From Cyanocohniella sp. LLY (GTDB taxonomy: Bacteria > Cyanobacteriota > Cyanobacteriia > Cyanobacteriales > Nostocaceae), in NCBI GenBank assembly GCA_022241785.1, contig JAKOMP010000004.1:93358-144850 (forward strand): 51,493 nt of DNA. The letters run 5' to 3'. Positions within the stretch are counted from its first letter, which is position 1. Each line of letters begins with the position of its first letter. Positions 33,100 to 43,416 of the stretch are shown piece by piece. The notes under the pieces were generated by a model that saw only the letters and a list, made by a program, of their open reading frames with translations, was not told the origin of the DNA and did not search any database. Both the position numbers and the translations under genes were made by a program.

Positions 33100-34125
33100 T
33101 TATCTTTTGAGCATTTGGGTCAGTTTATCAACTAGTCGCACTTCCTGCTTATTATCTGCGAGTGTACGTGCCAGAATTATCGCCCTTTCATAAAAATTCT
33201 GGGCAGTTGGGTAATTGCCTAGCTGCTCATATAAATTAGCGTAGGACTCAAAAGAAATTAATTCTTCTCGGAGATTTTTTAATTCTTGGGCGAGGACTAA
33301 GCGCTGTTCTAGTAAATCAAAGGCACGCGGATAACGCCCTACTGCACTGTGCGCTATGACTAAACCGTCAATTGCCCGTAATTGATTGGTGCGATCGCTG
33401 CTGGTTTTAGCGATTCGCATGGCTGCCCCATAAGTACCAATGGTATCTGGATAATTGCTGGCAGCTAAATAAGCATCTCCTAAATTATTCAGCGTATTCG
33501 CTTCACCGATAGTATCGCCAGTTTGACGGCGGAAACTTAGGGCAGTTTCATACAGCTTAATTGCTTTGTTGTAGTCTCCCAACCTGGCAGATACCAATCC
33601 CAAATTACTTAAAGATAGTCCTTGCCCTTCAATATTTTTGACATGGCGAGCAATAGTCAGGGCTTCTTCCACAGTTTTACCTGCGGCGGCAGCTTCACCT
33701 TGTTGCAGCAATAAAGTACTAATGTTATTTAAGGCAAAAATCTGAGATTGAAAGTCTTTGGTATCACGAGCGATCGCTAACCTGCGGCGCAAGGCGTTTT
33801 CTCCTTGCTTGAATCGGTTTAGCTGGAGATAAGCCTTGGCCATTAAATCGTAAGTCACCCCTTGGGCTTTGAGGTCACCAATTGAGTGATAAATTTCCAA
33901 GGCTTCTAGACAAGAGGCTACAGTTTTCTCAGCGAATCCTGAGGCGTATTGTTGTTCACCAATCCGTACTAAGCTATCTGCTTCTTCTCGAGATTGCCGC
34001 CAACTAGAACTACTTAAAGGGCGGTGCAGTTGTTGTGTAATATCCGCAGCACTGGCCACTGTCGGACTTAGGAGAACAATAAAAAGTAAAACGTAACACC
34101 CAGGTAATAACTGCCGTTGTTTCAT
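33100..34125 (-). CDS. exported tetratricopeptide repeat protein
   Basis: A 341-residue protein with a signal peptide (MKQRQLLPGCYVLLFIVLLS, cleavage after VASA). About seven TPR units follow. Clear ones are GEANTLNNLGDAYLAASNYP, GQGLSLSNLGLVSARLGDYN and ISFESYANLYEQLGNYPTAQ. TPR solenoids mediate protein contacts, so this is a periplasmic scaffold of unknown partner. No CHAT or other catalytic domain follows. The next gene on the strand upstream is the sigma-like protein 98 bp away, so the two may be co-transcribed. Confidence 0.85.
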   Translation of the reverse strand: MKQRQLLPGCYVLLFIVLLSPTVASAADITQQLHRPLSSSSWRQSREEADSLVRIGEQQYASGFAEKTVASCLEALEIYHSIGDLKAQGVTYDLMAKAYLQLNRFKQGENALRRRLAIARDTKDFQSQIFALNNISTLLLQQGEAAAAGKTVEEALTIARHVKNIEGQGLSLSNLGLVSARLGDYNKAIKLYETALSFRRQTGDTIGEANTLNNLGDAYLAASNYPDTIGTYGAAMRIAKTSSDRTNQLRAIDGLVIAHSAVGRYPRAFDLLEQRLVLAQELKNLREELISFESYANLYEQLGNYPTAQNFYERAIILARTLADNKQEVRLVDKLTQMLKR

Positions 34126-34223
34126 AAAATTTACCGATGAAATTTCGGCTCTAAGTAAAAGGTTGAAGAAGAAGATTTATTTTCTCAAAAACAAGACCAG
34201 TAGAATACGCGTTTATACTTAAA

Positions 34224-34853
34224 CTATTCTGAGGTAGAATCTTCTCCCAAGTAGATGGCGCGGATATCTGCGGGTAATTTGTCCTCTAGCATACGATAGC
34301 CTTCCTGGAGAAAATTGGCTACTTCAAGAGGTGAGATCTTTTCTCCTTCGGCTTGCAAATAAGCGGCAATTCTCGTTTCACTCCAATGGAAAGTTTGCGC
34401 CATCAACACCATCAAACGCAAAATAGGTGGTAATTGGTCTAATGCCTGTTCTACATAGCACCATAACGGCGGGGAAGTCGCTTGAAGAGAATAATGAATA
34501 GCTTCAGTGGGCGGTAGTTGAATTTCGTTGATACAGAAAGCTGTGATATTAATCAGCCAATTTTGTAAAGTCAAAGCATCTGGACTGGCTGTGGGATCAG
34601 CTAACTTTAATCCTCCGAGTTCGTAGTAAATATGTTTCCAGGTGAGAGCAAACAAATAATCTGCCTGGACAGGCGATCGCGCTGAATGCTGAATCAAGGT
34701 GTAGACTATGGGGCTATAGCGACAAAAAATCACTGTGAAATACTTGCCAACATCGGGATAAGTCTGAAACAGATTCAGCAGTTCTAGGTCACTATGATGA
34801 AACAATGACTTTACTAAGGGGTGATTAGCTTCGGGAAAATGAGGAATTTGCAT
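34224..34853 (-). CDS. sigma-70-like (ECF type) protein
   Basis: A 209-residue protein. The first part (LLNLFQTYPDVGKYFTVIFC, then YLFALTWKHIYYELGG) resembles sigma region 2. The C-terminal part ALDQLPPILRLMVLMAQTF followed by ETRIAAYLQAEGEKISPLEV and LQEGYRMLEDKLP resembles region 4, with its helix-turn-helix. The sequence is unusual for a sigma factor, being poor in basic residues in the DNA-contact helix. It may therefore be a divergent sigma factor or a protein that has kept the fold for another use. It is conserved in Nostocales as I recall. Confidence 0.6.
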   Translation of the reverse strand: MQIPHFPEANHPLVKSLFHHSDLELLNLFQTYPDVGKYFTVIFCRYSPIVYTLIQHSARSPVQADYLFALTWKHIYYELGGLKLADPTASPDALTLQNWLINITAFCINEIQLPPTEAIHYSLQATSPPLWCYVEQALDQLPPILRLMVLMAQTFHWSETRIAAYLQAEGEKISPLEVANFLQEGYRMLEDKLPADIRAIYLGEDSTSE

Positions 34854-35054
34854 AAGCTTATGGGTGGCTGGTAGTTAAAATAGTATTGTGAGTTAGTGGC
34901 CGTCTAGCGCTGATCTGCATACAATCGAGGTTGTGGTCTGTTAGTTGCTAAGACTCAGACTACTTTAGTATTGATAAACTAAGAATAAGGACTTAAATTT
35001 AGTTCTGATAGAGAATAATAAAAGCCGCTCCTTTATATAATCTTTGGTTTGTTC

Positions 35055-35651
35055 ATGGTTATAGCAGCTAATGTAATGACTTTCTTGTTTGCCCCTTTGA
35101 CTTTAGGCTCTTTTTTACCATCCCTGCCTTTGGATAGCTTGTTTTCCACCCAAGGCATCATGGTGATGTTGCTGGCAGCTTATGCCGGTGCAATGTGGAT
35201 GTTTCTCACCAGCGCCCCTAAAGTACACACTGTGATGGTGTCTGACTTGGAGATTGCCCGACAGTTGTATGAAGGACTGTTAGATTTGCCAGCCGCTGAA
35301 GTGCCTTTGCACTACTACTACAACTACGAACAAACCTTAGGCACAACTGGCATCGATCCACTGTACATGTCTACCAGTCCCAGTTGGTCTAACAAGGTGA
35401 TGAATAATGCCAACGATGGGTTGTGGTATCAAATGAAGAAAAATACCCAGCTACACGTGATTACAGGGGCTAGTTTGGGCAGCAAGAATCAACAACGTCA
35501 CGTTTGTTTTGACCGTGACTGTTTAGATATGATTTTATTGCGAATAGAAATGCGCGGATTAAAGTTCAAAATTCGCAACCAAAAGCCCCTCAATTTTCTA
35601 GTTAAAGACTATGAAGGGCGCATTATTGAAGTATCTGAAGTAGCTAATTAG
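35055..35651 (+). CDS. membrane-anchored glyoxalase-fold (VOC) protein
   Basis: An N-terminal hydrophobic region of about 60 residues (ANVMTFLFAPLTLGSFLP and MVMLLAAYAGAMWMFLTSAP) anchors it in the membrane. A domain with the VOC-like first strand VHTVMVSDLEIARQLYEGLL follows, then QQRHVCFDRDCLDMILLRIE and FLVKDYEGRIIEVSEVAN. Metal-binding residues are not obvious, so activity is uncertain. ATG 35055 is chosen; TTG 35049 would add two residues. It is the only gene on this strand between the divergent sigma-like gene and the convergent deacetylase gene. Confidence 0.65.
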   Translation: MVIAANVMTFLFAPLTLGSFLPSLPLDSLFSTQGIMVMLLAAYAGAMWMFLTSAPKVHTVMVSDLEIARQLYEGLLDLPAAEVPLHYYYNYEQTLGTTGIDPLYMSTSPSWSNKVMNNANDGLWYQMKKNTQLHVITGASLGSKNQQRHVCFDRDCLDMILLRIEMRGLKFKIRNQKPLNFLVKDYEGRIIEVSEVAN

Positions 35652-35681
35652 TTTTGATAATTGCCAGGCTATTACCAGTAA

Positions 35682-35712
35682 GGTGCGTTATGAACTTAAG
35701 TCCTAACGCACC
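35682..35712 (+). terminator. Hairpin after the VOC-like gene
   Basis: A 9-bp stem ggtgcgtta (35682-35690) with taacgcacc (35704-35712) lies 30 bp after the stop codon. The following gatggtgcg...acaccctact sequence near 35722-35754 is a dispersed repeat also seen near 15896. Confidence 0.5.
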
Positions 35713-35890
35713 AGAAAACATTGATGGTGCGCTGTGCGCTAACACACCCTACTTGTAAATGACTTGGGTGATTATATAGCATTTGCTAGTCTAATAAATT
35801 ACAAAACTATCCGCGTTTATCTGCGTCCATCTGCGTTTAATTATTACTGCTTATACCTCACTTGAATGGGAATTGCTATATTATTTATAT

Positions 35891-36802
35891 TTACTTTTTA
35901 TTCGCAATCAATTTTAAATCTTTCTCTTGCATTTCGAGAAGTTCGGGAATAGTCACAAAGCTATAGCCTTGCTGACGAAACTTATTAATAATTTCTGGTA
36001 AAGCTTGTACAGTTTGGGAGCGATTACCACCACCATCATGCAATAAAACAATTCCACCAGGTTTTGCGTGTCCAAAAACGTTATTAATTAACCTGGGTAC
36101 GCTGGGACGCGCATAGTCTAAGGAGTCAGATGACCACATAATAATGGCATATTTTCTATTTCTCGCGTAGGCAGCCACCCCATTATGCATGATTCCTCCA
36201 GGTGGCCGAAACAAATTAGTTTTCACACCTGTGGTTTGATAAATTAAATCTGTTGTGTTATCAACCTCATAGGCAGCCGCCTTGGGATTCATGTAATGAT
36301 ACCAGTGATGCCAAGTGTGGTTGCCAATAGCATGACCATCAGCAATTACCCGTCTTACTATATCTGGATAATTTTTGACGTTTTGCCCCACAACGAAAAA
36401 TGTTCCTTTAACATTATTTTCTTTAAGAATATTTAGTACTTGCATAGTAGTATCCGGCCAAGGGCCATCATCAAATGTCAGAGCAATTACTTTCTGACCC
36501 TGACTGAGGTTTGCCGCCTTAATGGTTGCCCCTTGAAAGCGTGGTGGCACAGCATAAGAAAGACCCTTGATTTGGGCTTCTTGCTGCCAACTTGTGAGCA
36601 TTGTTTCCTTTAATCCCTCAATGCGCTTTTGAGTGCCAACTTTGGCAGCAGATAAGTTATTTATATTTATTTCTTGTCGGTTCTGCGCCTCAGAAGCATT
36701 TGGCTTGATTAGTAACATTAAAGCAACGCTCAAAGCAGCACTCAAGGCAAGCAAGGCAATCAATATTCCTTGCGGCCAAAGAAACGACCTATTGTTTTCC
36801 AC
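35891..36802 (-). CDS. polysaccharide deacetylase (NodB domain)
   Basis: A 303-residue protein starting with GTG 36802, preceded by the site aaggagc. A signal anchor (about 12-32) precedes a short helical linker and the NodB domain. The motifs are TFDDGP with Asp111/112, the metal-binding His162-x3-His166 in NHTWHH, RPPGG near 199, and IVLLHDGGGN with the catalytic His. It removes acetyl groups from N-acetylglucosamine polymers, in peptidoglycan or exopolysaccharide, on the outer side of the inner membrane. All catalytic residues are present. The gap of 863 bp upstream separates it from a divergent GT39 gene. Confidence 0.92.
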   Translation of the reverse strand: MENNRSFLWPQGILIALLALSAALSVALMLLIKPNASEAQNRQEININNLSAAKVGTQKRIEGLKETMLTSWQQEAQIKGLSYAVPPRFQGATIKAANLSQGQKVIALTFDDGPWPDTTMQVLNILKENNVKGTFFVVGQNVKNYPDIVRRVIADGHAIGNHTWHHWYHYMNPKAAAYEVDNTTDLIYQTTGVKTNLFRPPGGIMHNGVAAYARNRKYAIIMWSSDSLDYARPSVPRLINNVFGHAKPGGIVLLHDGGGNRSQTVQALPEIINKFRQQGYSFVTIPELLEMQEKDLKLIANKK

Positions 36803-37665
36803 TTCATAGCTCCTTCAAAGGTAGAACCATCAGTCCCATTTCTGACGGTACTTTGTAGCACACTTGCTTTTAAATATCTGTGATAGGTAGATGTTTTCTG
36901 ATAACTGAGAACTTAAGGATCAAGAACTTACAGAAATCTTAGAAAAAATATGAGCTATGACTGATGAAGCTTCAACTGTAACCAAGAAAACCCGGTTTCA
37001 GAGGATGACTAGCCATAGAATATTTATTAATAATTAATGCTTCCCACTTCATAGCATTAACAAAATATTTTGTTAGCCAAAAGTTATCTATACAAAATTG
37101 TTTCCGGACAATCTCAATTCCATAGCTGATAATTTATATCGTAATCTTTTTTTTCATTGTTGAGTTGTTAAGAAATAATTAATTTTTAACTTTTTAACTT
37201 TCTTTTTTGTCTACCATCGAGTACATAGGACTGCAATCAACTGCATATAGTTTCCCATTCTTTAGGTAAACTCAGCCGTTAATTTCTATACTTTTTACTT
37301 GTTCATTCTGAATAATCTTGATCAGCATTTGAGTATTTTTTTCGATGCTGATGCATCAGCTACTTAAATAGCTAAATTTAGGCTAAATTCCTCAAGTTTT
37401 TCAATTGCGAATAACGATAGCAAGTTAATTAGGGATATTACATCATTGATATGAGAATTACAGCATATATAGATACAGTGTAATTACCGAATTTTATGAG
37501 GGCTTGATAATTTAACTATATTCTGAGAAATTTTATGTATGAAATTTAACTATTCATCCCAGTAGGGTTTTGATTCAGTTATAAATTGTGATTTGTCAAA
37601 AATATCTTGTTTAAGTGACAGCTATTATCGAATAATTACCAAATAATGATTCTAATTTACAAAAT
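36803..37665. other. Long intergenic region between divergent envelope genes
   Basis: There are 863 bp between the deacetylase and the GT39 glycosyltransferase with no convincing reading frame. It is AT-rich throughout. It must hold both divergent promoters and is long enough for a small RNA, but I see no strong hairpin with a T-run. Confidence 0.45.
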
Positions 37666-39216
37666 ATGCGTCCATTCCGAGAAAAAGAATGGCTATTTAG
37701 CTTGCTGATAGCATCGGTGATCCTGTGGCTGATATTTTTGGGAAACTTGCCTTTACGAGACTGGGACGAAGGAACTGTAGCCCAGGTTGCCCGCGAAATT
37801 TGGCGCGCCCCCGCGGGTTCTCTGCGTTGGCTTTATCCTATTTTGGGAGGTGAACCTTATCATAACAAGCCACCTCTGATTCACTTACTTATTGCTGGGA
37901 CTTACTTTCTCGGAGGAGTGAATGAGTGGACGACACGTTTGCCTAGTGCAATTTTAACTGCGTTGGGAGTCCCTTTGCTCTATTTGGTGGGGCGTTTGCT
38001 GTTTAACCAACATTTACCAGCTTTGTTTGCTGCTTTGGTTTACTTGACAATGTTGCCTGTGGTGCGTCACGGACGGCTGGCGATGTTAGATGGCGCGAGT
38101 ATTTCTTTTTTTCTCCTGTTGTTATTTTTTTTACTAAAAGCCCGCCAGCATCAACGGTATGCGTTAGGTGTGGGAATTTGTCTAGGACTAATTACTCTCA
38201 CCAAAGGAATGTTAGTTTTGTTGTTGGGGGCGATCGCTTGTTTATTTGTCATTGCCGACGGACAATTATCTTTGGGAAAAAACCCCTATTTCTGGGCGGG
38301 GATGTTGTTGGGAAATGCAGTACCTTTAGCTTGGTATATTGCCCAATGGCAACATTATGGAGGAAGTTTTTTACAAATTAATTTTCAAGCACAAACTTTT
38401 AACAGGATTACACAACCAGTAGAAGGTCATAGTGGCCCTCCTTGGTACTATTTAATTGAATTAATTAAATATGGTTTTCCCTGGCTAATATTTTTGCCAG
38501 GAGGGTTACATCTAGCTGTGAAAAAGCATCATGCTACCTGGAGTCGTCTAGTTCTCATTGGGACCATTGTTTATTTTGTCGCAATTTCTGTGATGAGAAC
38601 CAAACTTCCGTGGTATATTATGCCGATTTATCCATTTTTAGCTTTAGCAATTGGAGCAAAACTGAACGAAGTTTGGCAACACCGAAATTTGATTAACCGA
38701 TATGGGGCTATATTCCTAGTTATTATTGCGATTGCAGGTGTAGGAGGATGTATTTACTTTTTTATTGTTGATCCCCAGCCTGTATTAATAGTTATGAGTT
38801 TGGTTTTGGCAATCAGTATGGGTATAGCTGCATGGCTAATTAAACAGCGCGATCGCCTGTTTGTTCCTGTGCTATTTTCGGGAATGTATCTAGTTTTATT
38901 ACTGTTGATGAGTTCGCAATCCTGGATATGGGAGTTAAACGAAACTTTCCCGGTAAAACCTGTGGCTGCATTGATTCGTACCCATGTTTCCCCAGGAACG
39001 AAAATCTACACTTCTTTTGCTTATGGTCGTCCGAGTTTAGACTTTTACTGTGACTGTCAAGTTATTCCCGCAGACATCACAGGGTTACAACAAATGCAGT
39101 CAGAGAAATCTTATTTATTGGTAGATAATGCAACTTTACAAAATATCGACTTATCTGGCAGTAAAGTATTAGGTCAATCTGAAGATTTTACCTTGATTGC
39201 ACCACGGATTAATTAG
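37666..39216 (+). CDS. GT39/ArnT-like membrane glycosyltransferase
   Basis: A 516-residue protein with about eleven membrane helices. The first outside loop has RDWDEGTVAQVARE (acidic pair Asp34-Glu35), the usual catalytic site of GT-C enzymes such as ArnT and PMT. PYHNKPPLIHLLIAGTYFLG is the second conserved loop. The last 100 residues form a soluble extracytoplasmic domain (VKPVAALIRTHVSPGTKIYT). These enzymes use a lipid-linked sugar to glycosylate lipid A, proteins or other acceptors at the periplasmic face. The substrate is unknown. It is a single gene ending 110 bp before dxr. Confidence 0.9.
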   Translation: MRPFREKEWLFSLLIASVILWLIFLGNLPLRDWDEGTVAQVAREIWRAPAGSLRWLYPILGGEPYHNKPPLIHLLIAGTYFLGGVNEWTTRLPSAILTALGVPLLYLVGRLLFNQHLPALFAALVYLTMLPVVRHGRLAMLDGASISFFLLLLFFLLKARQHQRYALGVGICLGLITLTKGMLVLLLGAIACLFVIADGQLSLGKNPYFWAGMLLGNAVPLAWYIAQWQHYGGSFLQINFQAQTFNRITQPVEGHSGPPWYYLIELIKYGFPWLIFLPGGLHLAVKKHHATWSRLVLIGTIVYFVAISVMRTKLPWYIMPIYPFLALAIGAKLNEVWQHRNLINRYGAIFLVIIAIAGVGGCIYFFIVDPQPVLIVMSLVLAISMGIAAWLIKQRDRLFVPVLFSGMYLVLLLLMSSQSWIWELNETFPVKPVAALIRTHVSPGTKIYTSFAYGRPSLDFYCDCQVIPADITGLQQMQSEKSYLLVDNATLQNIDLSGSKVLGQSEDFTLIAPRIN

Positions 39217-39326
39217 TTTTTTGTTTTCCCGTATTTAGCCACTGATCCCTGACTGTTAAATAATCCCATACAATCTGGTACGAGAGAGTGTCAAACTGGA
39301 AGTTGTCTGTAAATTCTTAAGCAATT

Positions 39327-40523
39327 GTGAAAGCTATTACTCTTGTTGGTTCCACCGGCTCAATCGGTACTCAAACTTTAGATATTGTCACTCAGTACCC
39401 AGATCAGTTTCGGATTGTGGGATTAGCTGCTGGGCGGAATGTGGAAATGTTAGCAGATCAGATTCGGCAGTTTCGCCCCAGTATAGCGGCGATTTCTGCT
39501 GAGGAGAAATTACCGGAACTCCAAGCAGCTATTAAAGACCTCGACCCGCAACCGATTTTACTAGCTGGCGAGGCTGGTGTGATAGAAGTAGCCCGCTATG
39601 GTGATGCTGAAGTGGTGGTCACGGGGATTGTTGGTTGTGCTGGGTTGTTACCGACTATCGCGGCTATTGAAGCAGGTAAAGATATCGCCTTAGCAAATAA
39701 AGAAACTTTGATTGCTGGTGGCCCTGTGGTTTTACCTTTAGTAGCAAAACATGGGGTAAAGTTATTACCTGCTGACTCTGAGCATTCAGCCATATTTCAA
39801 TGCCTACAAGGTGTTCCCCAGGGTGGCTTGCGGCGAATTTTGCTGACAGCTTCTGGTGGGGCTTTTCGGGATTGGGATGTAGAAAAGTTAGCAGAGGTGA
39901 AGGTAGCTGATGCTCTCAAACATCCTAACTGGTCAATGGGACGCAAAATCACTATCGATTCGGCCACTTTGATGAATAAGGGACTGGAGGTGATTGAGGC
40001 TCATTTCCTGTTTGGCTTAGATTATCAGGATATTGAAATTGTCATTCATCCCCAAAGCATTATTCACTCGCTGATTGAGTTACAAGACACTTCGGTTTTA
40101 GCTCAACTTGGTTGGCCAGATATGCGCTTACCTTTACTTTATGCTTTATCTTGGCCCCATCGCATTTATACAGACTGGCAAAGACTAGATTTGGTGAAAG
40201 CCGGCAATTTAACCTTCCGTGAACCAGATCACCAAAAGTATCCTTGTATGCAGTTGGCTTACGCTGCGGGTCGATCTGGGGGTTCCATGCCGGCTGTCCT
40301 GAATGCTGCCAATGAACAGGTTGTGGCATTATTTTTAGAAGAGAAAATTCAATTTTTAGATATTCCCCGATGTATCGAATTAGTTTGCGATCGCCATCAA
40401 AATGATAACTGTGCAAATCCTTCTTTAGATGACATTTTAGCAGCAGATAAATGGGCTAGACAAGAAGTTTTAACTGCAACTAAAAAATTAGCAACTTCGG
40501 CGCGGATAATTTCGCTGCACTAA
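39327..40523 (+). CDS. dxr: 1-deoxy-D-xylulose 5-phosphate reductoisomerase
   Basis: A 398-residue enzyme of the MEP isoprenoid pathway. It converts DXP to methylerythritol phosphate with NADPH. It starts with GTG 39327: [20 protein letters not shown] (NADPH site). Further blocks are [26 protein letters not shown] with the metal ligands Asp/Glu, [20 protein letters not shown], and [14 protein letters not shown] near the end. Length and all catalytic regions are complete. It supplies precursors for carotenoids, chlorophyll phytyl chains and quinones. A hairpin terminator follows. Confidence 0.96.
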   Translation: MKAITLVGSTGSIGTQTLDIVTQYPDQFRIVGLAAGRNVEMLADQIRQFRPSIAAISAEEKLPELQAAIKDLDPQPILLAGEAGVIEVARYGDAEVVVTGIVGCAGLLPTIAAIEAGKDIALANKETLIAGGPVVLPLVAKHGVKLLPADSEHSAIFQCLQGVPQGGLRRILLTASGGAFRDWDVEKLAEVKVADALKHPNWSMGRKITIDSATLMNKGLEVIEAHFLFGLDYQDIEIVIHPQSIIHSLIELQDTSVLAQLGWPDMRLPLLYALSWPHRIYTDWQRLDLVKAGNLTFREPDHQKYPCMQLAYAAGRSGGSMPAVLNAANEQVVALFLEEKIQFLDIPRCIELVCDRHQNDNCANPSLDDILAADKWARQEVLTATKKLATSARIISLH

Positions 40524-40550
40524 ACAAATCAATAGTACAAAAACATTAGT

Positions 40551-40581
40551 GAGGATGGTATAAAATCAAGCTATCCTCGCT
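40551..40581 (+). terminator. Hairpin terminator after dxr
   Basis: A stem of about nine pairs, agtgaggat with atcctcgct (one G-T pair), is followed by a T-rich run (aattttataattttt). The rest of the gap to 40836 is AT-rich without a gene. Confidence 0.6.
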
Positions 40582-40836
40582 AATTTTATAATTTTTATAT
40601 ATATCTACCAACAAATAAAAATGTTTTTACTATGATAGTTCAAAATTGTATATTAACTGAAATAAACACTAAAAATTAATGTATATTGGAAAAGAATAAT
40701 TCTCGAAAACTACTAGTAGTAATTATTTTAATTAGGGTGCAGTGAATTTTACATCAGTAATTGGTACACAGACAAAAATTTACTTGATGAATAAAAAACT
40801 GCTTAAACAAAGGCAGGTTTTAAGGAATTTGCATTT

Positions 40837-41034
40837 ATGATTCCCACCCTAATTCTTGCTTGGATAGTATTTACATTTTTGTGGAAAATACTCAAAACAA
40901 CTCTCAAAAATGCTTTAACTGTTGCGGCTCTCTTGGTTTTACTTAATATTGGTTATGGGATTACACCGAGAGATATTTGGCATCAAATCATGCACTTTGC
41001 TCAAACACTGTCGCAGAGTAGCAGTAGTAACTAA
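40837..41034 (+). CDS. small membrane protein of unknown function
   Basis: A 65-residue protein with two hydrophobic stretches (IPTLILAWIVFTFLWKIL and ALTVAALLVLLNIGYGI), then a short amphipathic tail ending in Ser residues (LSQSSSSN). A purine-rich site, aaggaa, lies about nine bases upstream of the ATG. The pattern is that of the small conserved membrane proteins common in cyanobacteria. No function can be given. Confidence 0.6.
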   Translation: MIPTLILAWIVFTFLWKILKTTLKNALTVAALLVLLNIGYGITPRDIWHQIMHFAQTLSQSSSSN

Positions 41035-41133
41035 TAAATTCCCAGCCTACTGTTAGGTTTTGGCAAAGCATCTAAGTAAGTCGGCGAGAAAAAATCAAAG
41101 TATGTTAAGTAATGTAAAATAATTAAAATTCAT

Positions 41134-41264
41134 TTTGTAGTAAGGGCTTGAGCCCTTATTTGAGGACTAAAGTCCTCACCCTACGGGTGATGCCTCCGGC
41201 ACGCTGACGCGAACGTTAGTCGCTCATGGGGGAAACCCCCAAGACCGCGCTAACTCACTACAAA
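41134..41264. repeat. Palindrome-rich dispersed repeat with inverted ends
   Basis: The ends are tttgtagtaa and, reversed, tttgtagtga. Inside are successive hairpins: aagggctt-gagccctt, gaggac-taaa-gtcctc, gcc-tcc-ggc and gggggaaaccccc. I recognise it as a common intergenic repeat of Nostocales. No target duplication could be identified. It fills most of the gap 41035-41411. Confidence 0.7.
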
Positions 41265-41411
41265 CCTTTAATTATTTACGCCGTCCTACTTACACTCTTC
41301 ATTGTTTACAAGAATTTTCAAGCAAATATCCCAAAGGAGCTTCTTGGTAAAATGGTTGTCCTTTCCCGTCCTACATTGAGGGCGGGCAGGATATCCAAAT
41401 AAAAGTAGGAA

Positions 41412-41912
41412 TTAATTATTGTGTGAGGTGGTAATCTTAGCAAATGCGTCCTTCATACTTGCAGGTAACTGACGCATAATTTTACCTCTTTCACGATCTA
41501 ATGCTACTAATGTCACCTTGGCAGTAGCATACAATTCGTGTCCATTAATTGAGACAATTTCATAATCCCAGTTCATTCGCACACCAGTCACCCCAGTCAT
41601 GCGTGTTTTGATAATTACTGCTATCCCCAACTCAATGGCCCGATGATAGCGTACTGAAAGTTCTACAACTGGTAAATCACAGCCTAAAGCCACTAAACTT
41701 GCAAATTCAATCCCTATTGATCGCAAAAACTCTACCCGTGCTTCTTCCATCCAGGTTAGATAAGTACCATGCCAGGCAATACCTGCATAGTCAGTATGAT
41801 GAGGTTGCACTCTGACTGGATATTCAAACCAACTGTCAAATTCTTGATTCGATGGAACGTCAATAGCGCTAGTTGGAGGTAGTTTCGCTTGCCTTAATTG
41901 TTTTTTAGACAT
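41412..41912 (-). CDS. hotdog-fold acyl-CoA thioesterase (4HBT family)
   Basis: A 166-residue protein with the 4HBT pattern: YPVRVQPHHTDYAGIAWHGT followed by YLTWMEEARVEFL (catalytic Asp and helix), then CDLPVVELSVRYHRAIELG and LYATAKVTLVALD. The family includes YbgC/FadM and the DHNA-CoA thioesterase of phylloquinone synthesis, which in cyanobacteria is a protein of this kind. That is a possible but unproven role here. The first 25 residues are variable, and the start could be slightly downstream. It is a single gene. Confidence 0.8.
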   Translation of the reverse strand: MSKKQLRQAKLPPTSAIDVPSNQEFDSWFEYPVRVQPHHTDYAGIAWHGTYLTWMEEARVEFLRSIGIEFASLVALGCDLPVVELSVRYHRAIELGIAVIIKTRMTGVTGVRMNWDYEIVSINGHELYATAKVTLVALDRERGKIMRQLPASMKDAFAKITTSHNN

Positions 41913-42161
41913 CTTGGAGTTTCTTTACAGCTATGAATTTTTCACATCTGAAAGAATTCTCTCATAAGGTTTTGATAATCTCACTGAAAAGACATGACAC
42001 AGCTCAGCAACGGACACATCACTTAACGGTAATCGCCAATAGGTAATGTGGAATTGCCAAATCAGCCACAATTACCTATTACTAATTACCTGGCCTAGAT
42101 GGCCAATTCTCAATCGATGATTGGAACCTGTTGTGAAGTAACCCATGAGATACAGAAATTC

Positions 42162-42506
42162 CTAACACTTTTTAGCCAAGGCTTTATTGCCTGAACTAGC
42201 TGGCGCGGATTGTTTGACAAGATTAGCTAGTTCTTGCAACTGACTAATTGCCTCAGCACCCTCTAACTTCATTAATTCGCGGTCATCTCGCATTTCCGTC
42301 CAGGTGATCCCATAATCGGATACCAAAAACCGAATCAAGTGATTATCGCCCAAGCTAACCATAAATGAAGCACTATTCATTTGGTCGCCGCAGGTATAAC
42401 AAGACGCAGGATATCCCCGTCGTTCTAGGACAATTGCCAAGGCTTGTAGGTTCATTACCAAGTCTTGAACAAATTGTCGGTGTTGATGCGCTAGTCTCAG
42501 AAACAC
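42162..42506 (-). CDS. DUF1815 family protein
   Basis: A 114-residue protein starting with GTG 42506. The sequence FLRLAHQHRQFVQDLVMNLQ, then RRGYPASCYTCGDQMNSASF and SDYGITWTEMRDDRELMKLE is the DUF1815 family, restricted to cyanobacteria. The two Cys in CYTCGD could bind a metal or form a disulphide. No role is known to me. The C-terminal 20 residues (KQSAPASSGNKALAKKC) are probably disordered. Confidence 0.85.
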   Translation of the reverse strand: MFLRLAHQHRQFVQDLVMNLQALAIVLERRGYPASCYTCGDQMNSASFMVSLGDNHLIRFLVSDYGITWTEMRDDRELMKLEGAEAISQLQELANLVKQSAPASSGNKALAKKC

Positions 42507-43416
42507 TTTTTCCCTCCAGACACCACAGTCATTTTAGTCTGTTTTATATTTTCTTTAGATTTTCTTACCCACTGGTATTGTAGACTATCCATTACATTTA
42601 CCAGAAACTCATAAAGTCGTTGATTGACTACCTTGATTAGGGTAGGGGATAAATCATCATCTTGCCGTATCAAAATATTCAATTTGCTAATTCGATTGAA
42701 CGGACAGATTTTACAGGTTTAATTTTTTATTTATTATTTCTGTCCGGTTTTATGCCCAGGTTACATCCTTGGATAATATGATCCGCCTTAAGAGTAACGC
42801 AAATTTGGCGTCGGTTAACAACAGAAAAGTTACGGATATTAATTTTTTTGGACATATACTGCCAATCCCTTGGTAAATAAAGGCTTTCACGTTACTTAAG
42901 TATTCTTTATCTACTCTATCAAGTATAATCAGTGTGTTTGTAAGTGGTAATACAGTATACCTGTATTCCAAGTACACTTAGTCCATTCCTCCTAATAGAT
43001 GTTTATAGATGATTTGGGGTTTGGGTTGTGGGACTATTGGCCGTGTTTGCGTAAATTCTTAAGTGTTGTGTTCTTCAGGTCAAATTCGCCACCCAATGAT
43101 CTCTGCCTTGATACAGAGAATAACTGAACACATAATGAACGTGTTGCCATTTCGCCAGTATTTTCACGCTGATTGCAGCTATGTGGCAAAACTTACTGAA
43201 CATTCAAGAAACTTCTGCGTAAACATTAATAAATGTGATGCCGACTACATACAGTTTATTGAGAGCAGCGCCAATTCAAGTGCAAAATCCTAGTTTTTGT
43301 GGCTCCTACTCATAGCCTAAGGACATGAAATAACAGTGTTACAAACTTCTAAAACTTTGAATTGCCAGACTGTTAGTACCATCCATCCTTAGTAATTTGA
43401 GTAAGGAGCGGGTAGT
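42507..43416. other. 910-bp region without a convincing gene
   Basis: Short frames on both strands (for example about 42750-42977 minus and 43063-43293 plus) lack protein-like features and ribosome sites. I therefore annotate none. The region contains AT-rich stretches and weak inverted repeats only. A non-coding RNA cannot be excluded. Confidence 0.4.

Noticed and set aside
36803-37665. Possible small RNA or gene in the long divergent gap
   Set aside because: I found no clear hairpin with a T-run and no coding frame, so nothing specific could be supported.
40060-40416. Minus-strand frame of 118 codons inside dxr
   Set aside because: It is antisense to conserved dxr sequence.
41134-41264. 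Series of hairpins as a riboswitch or structured RNA
   Set aside because: The same string of small palindromes is a known dispersed repeat type in these genomes, and no gene start follows directly.
42750-43293. Two short frames (42750-42977 minus, 43063-43293 plus)
   Set aside because: There is no recognisable family, no ribosome binding site, and amino acid composition like translated AT-rich non-coding DNA.
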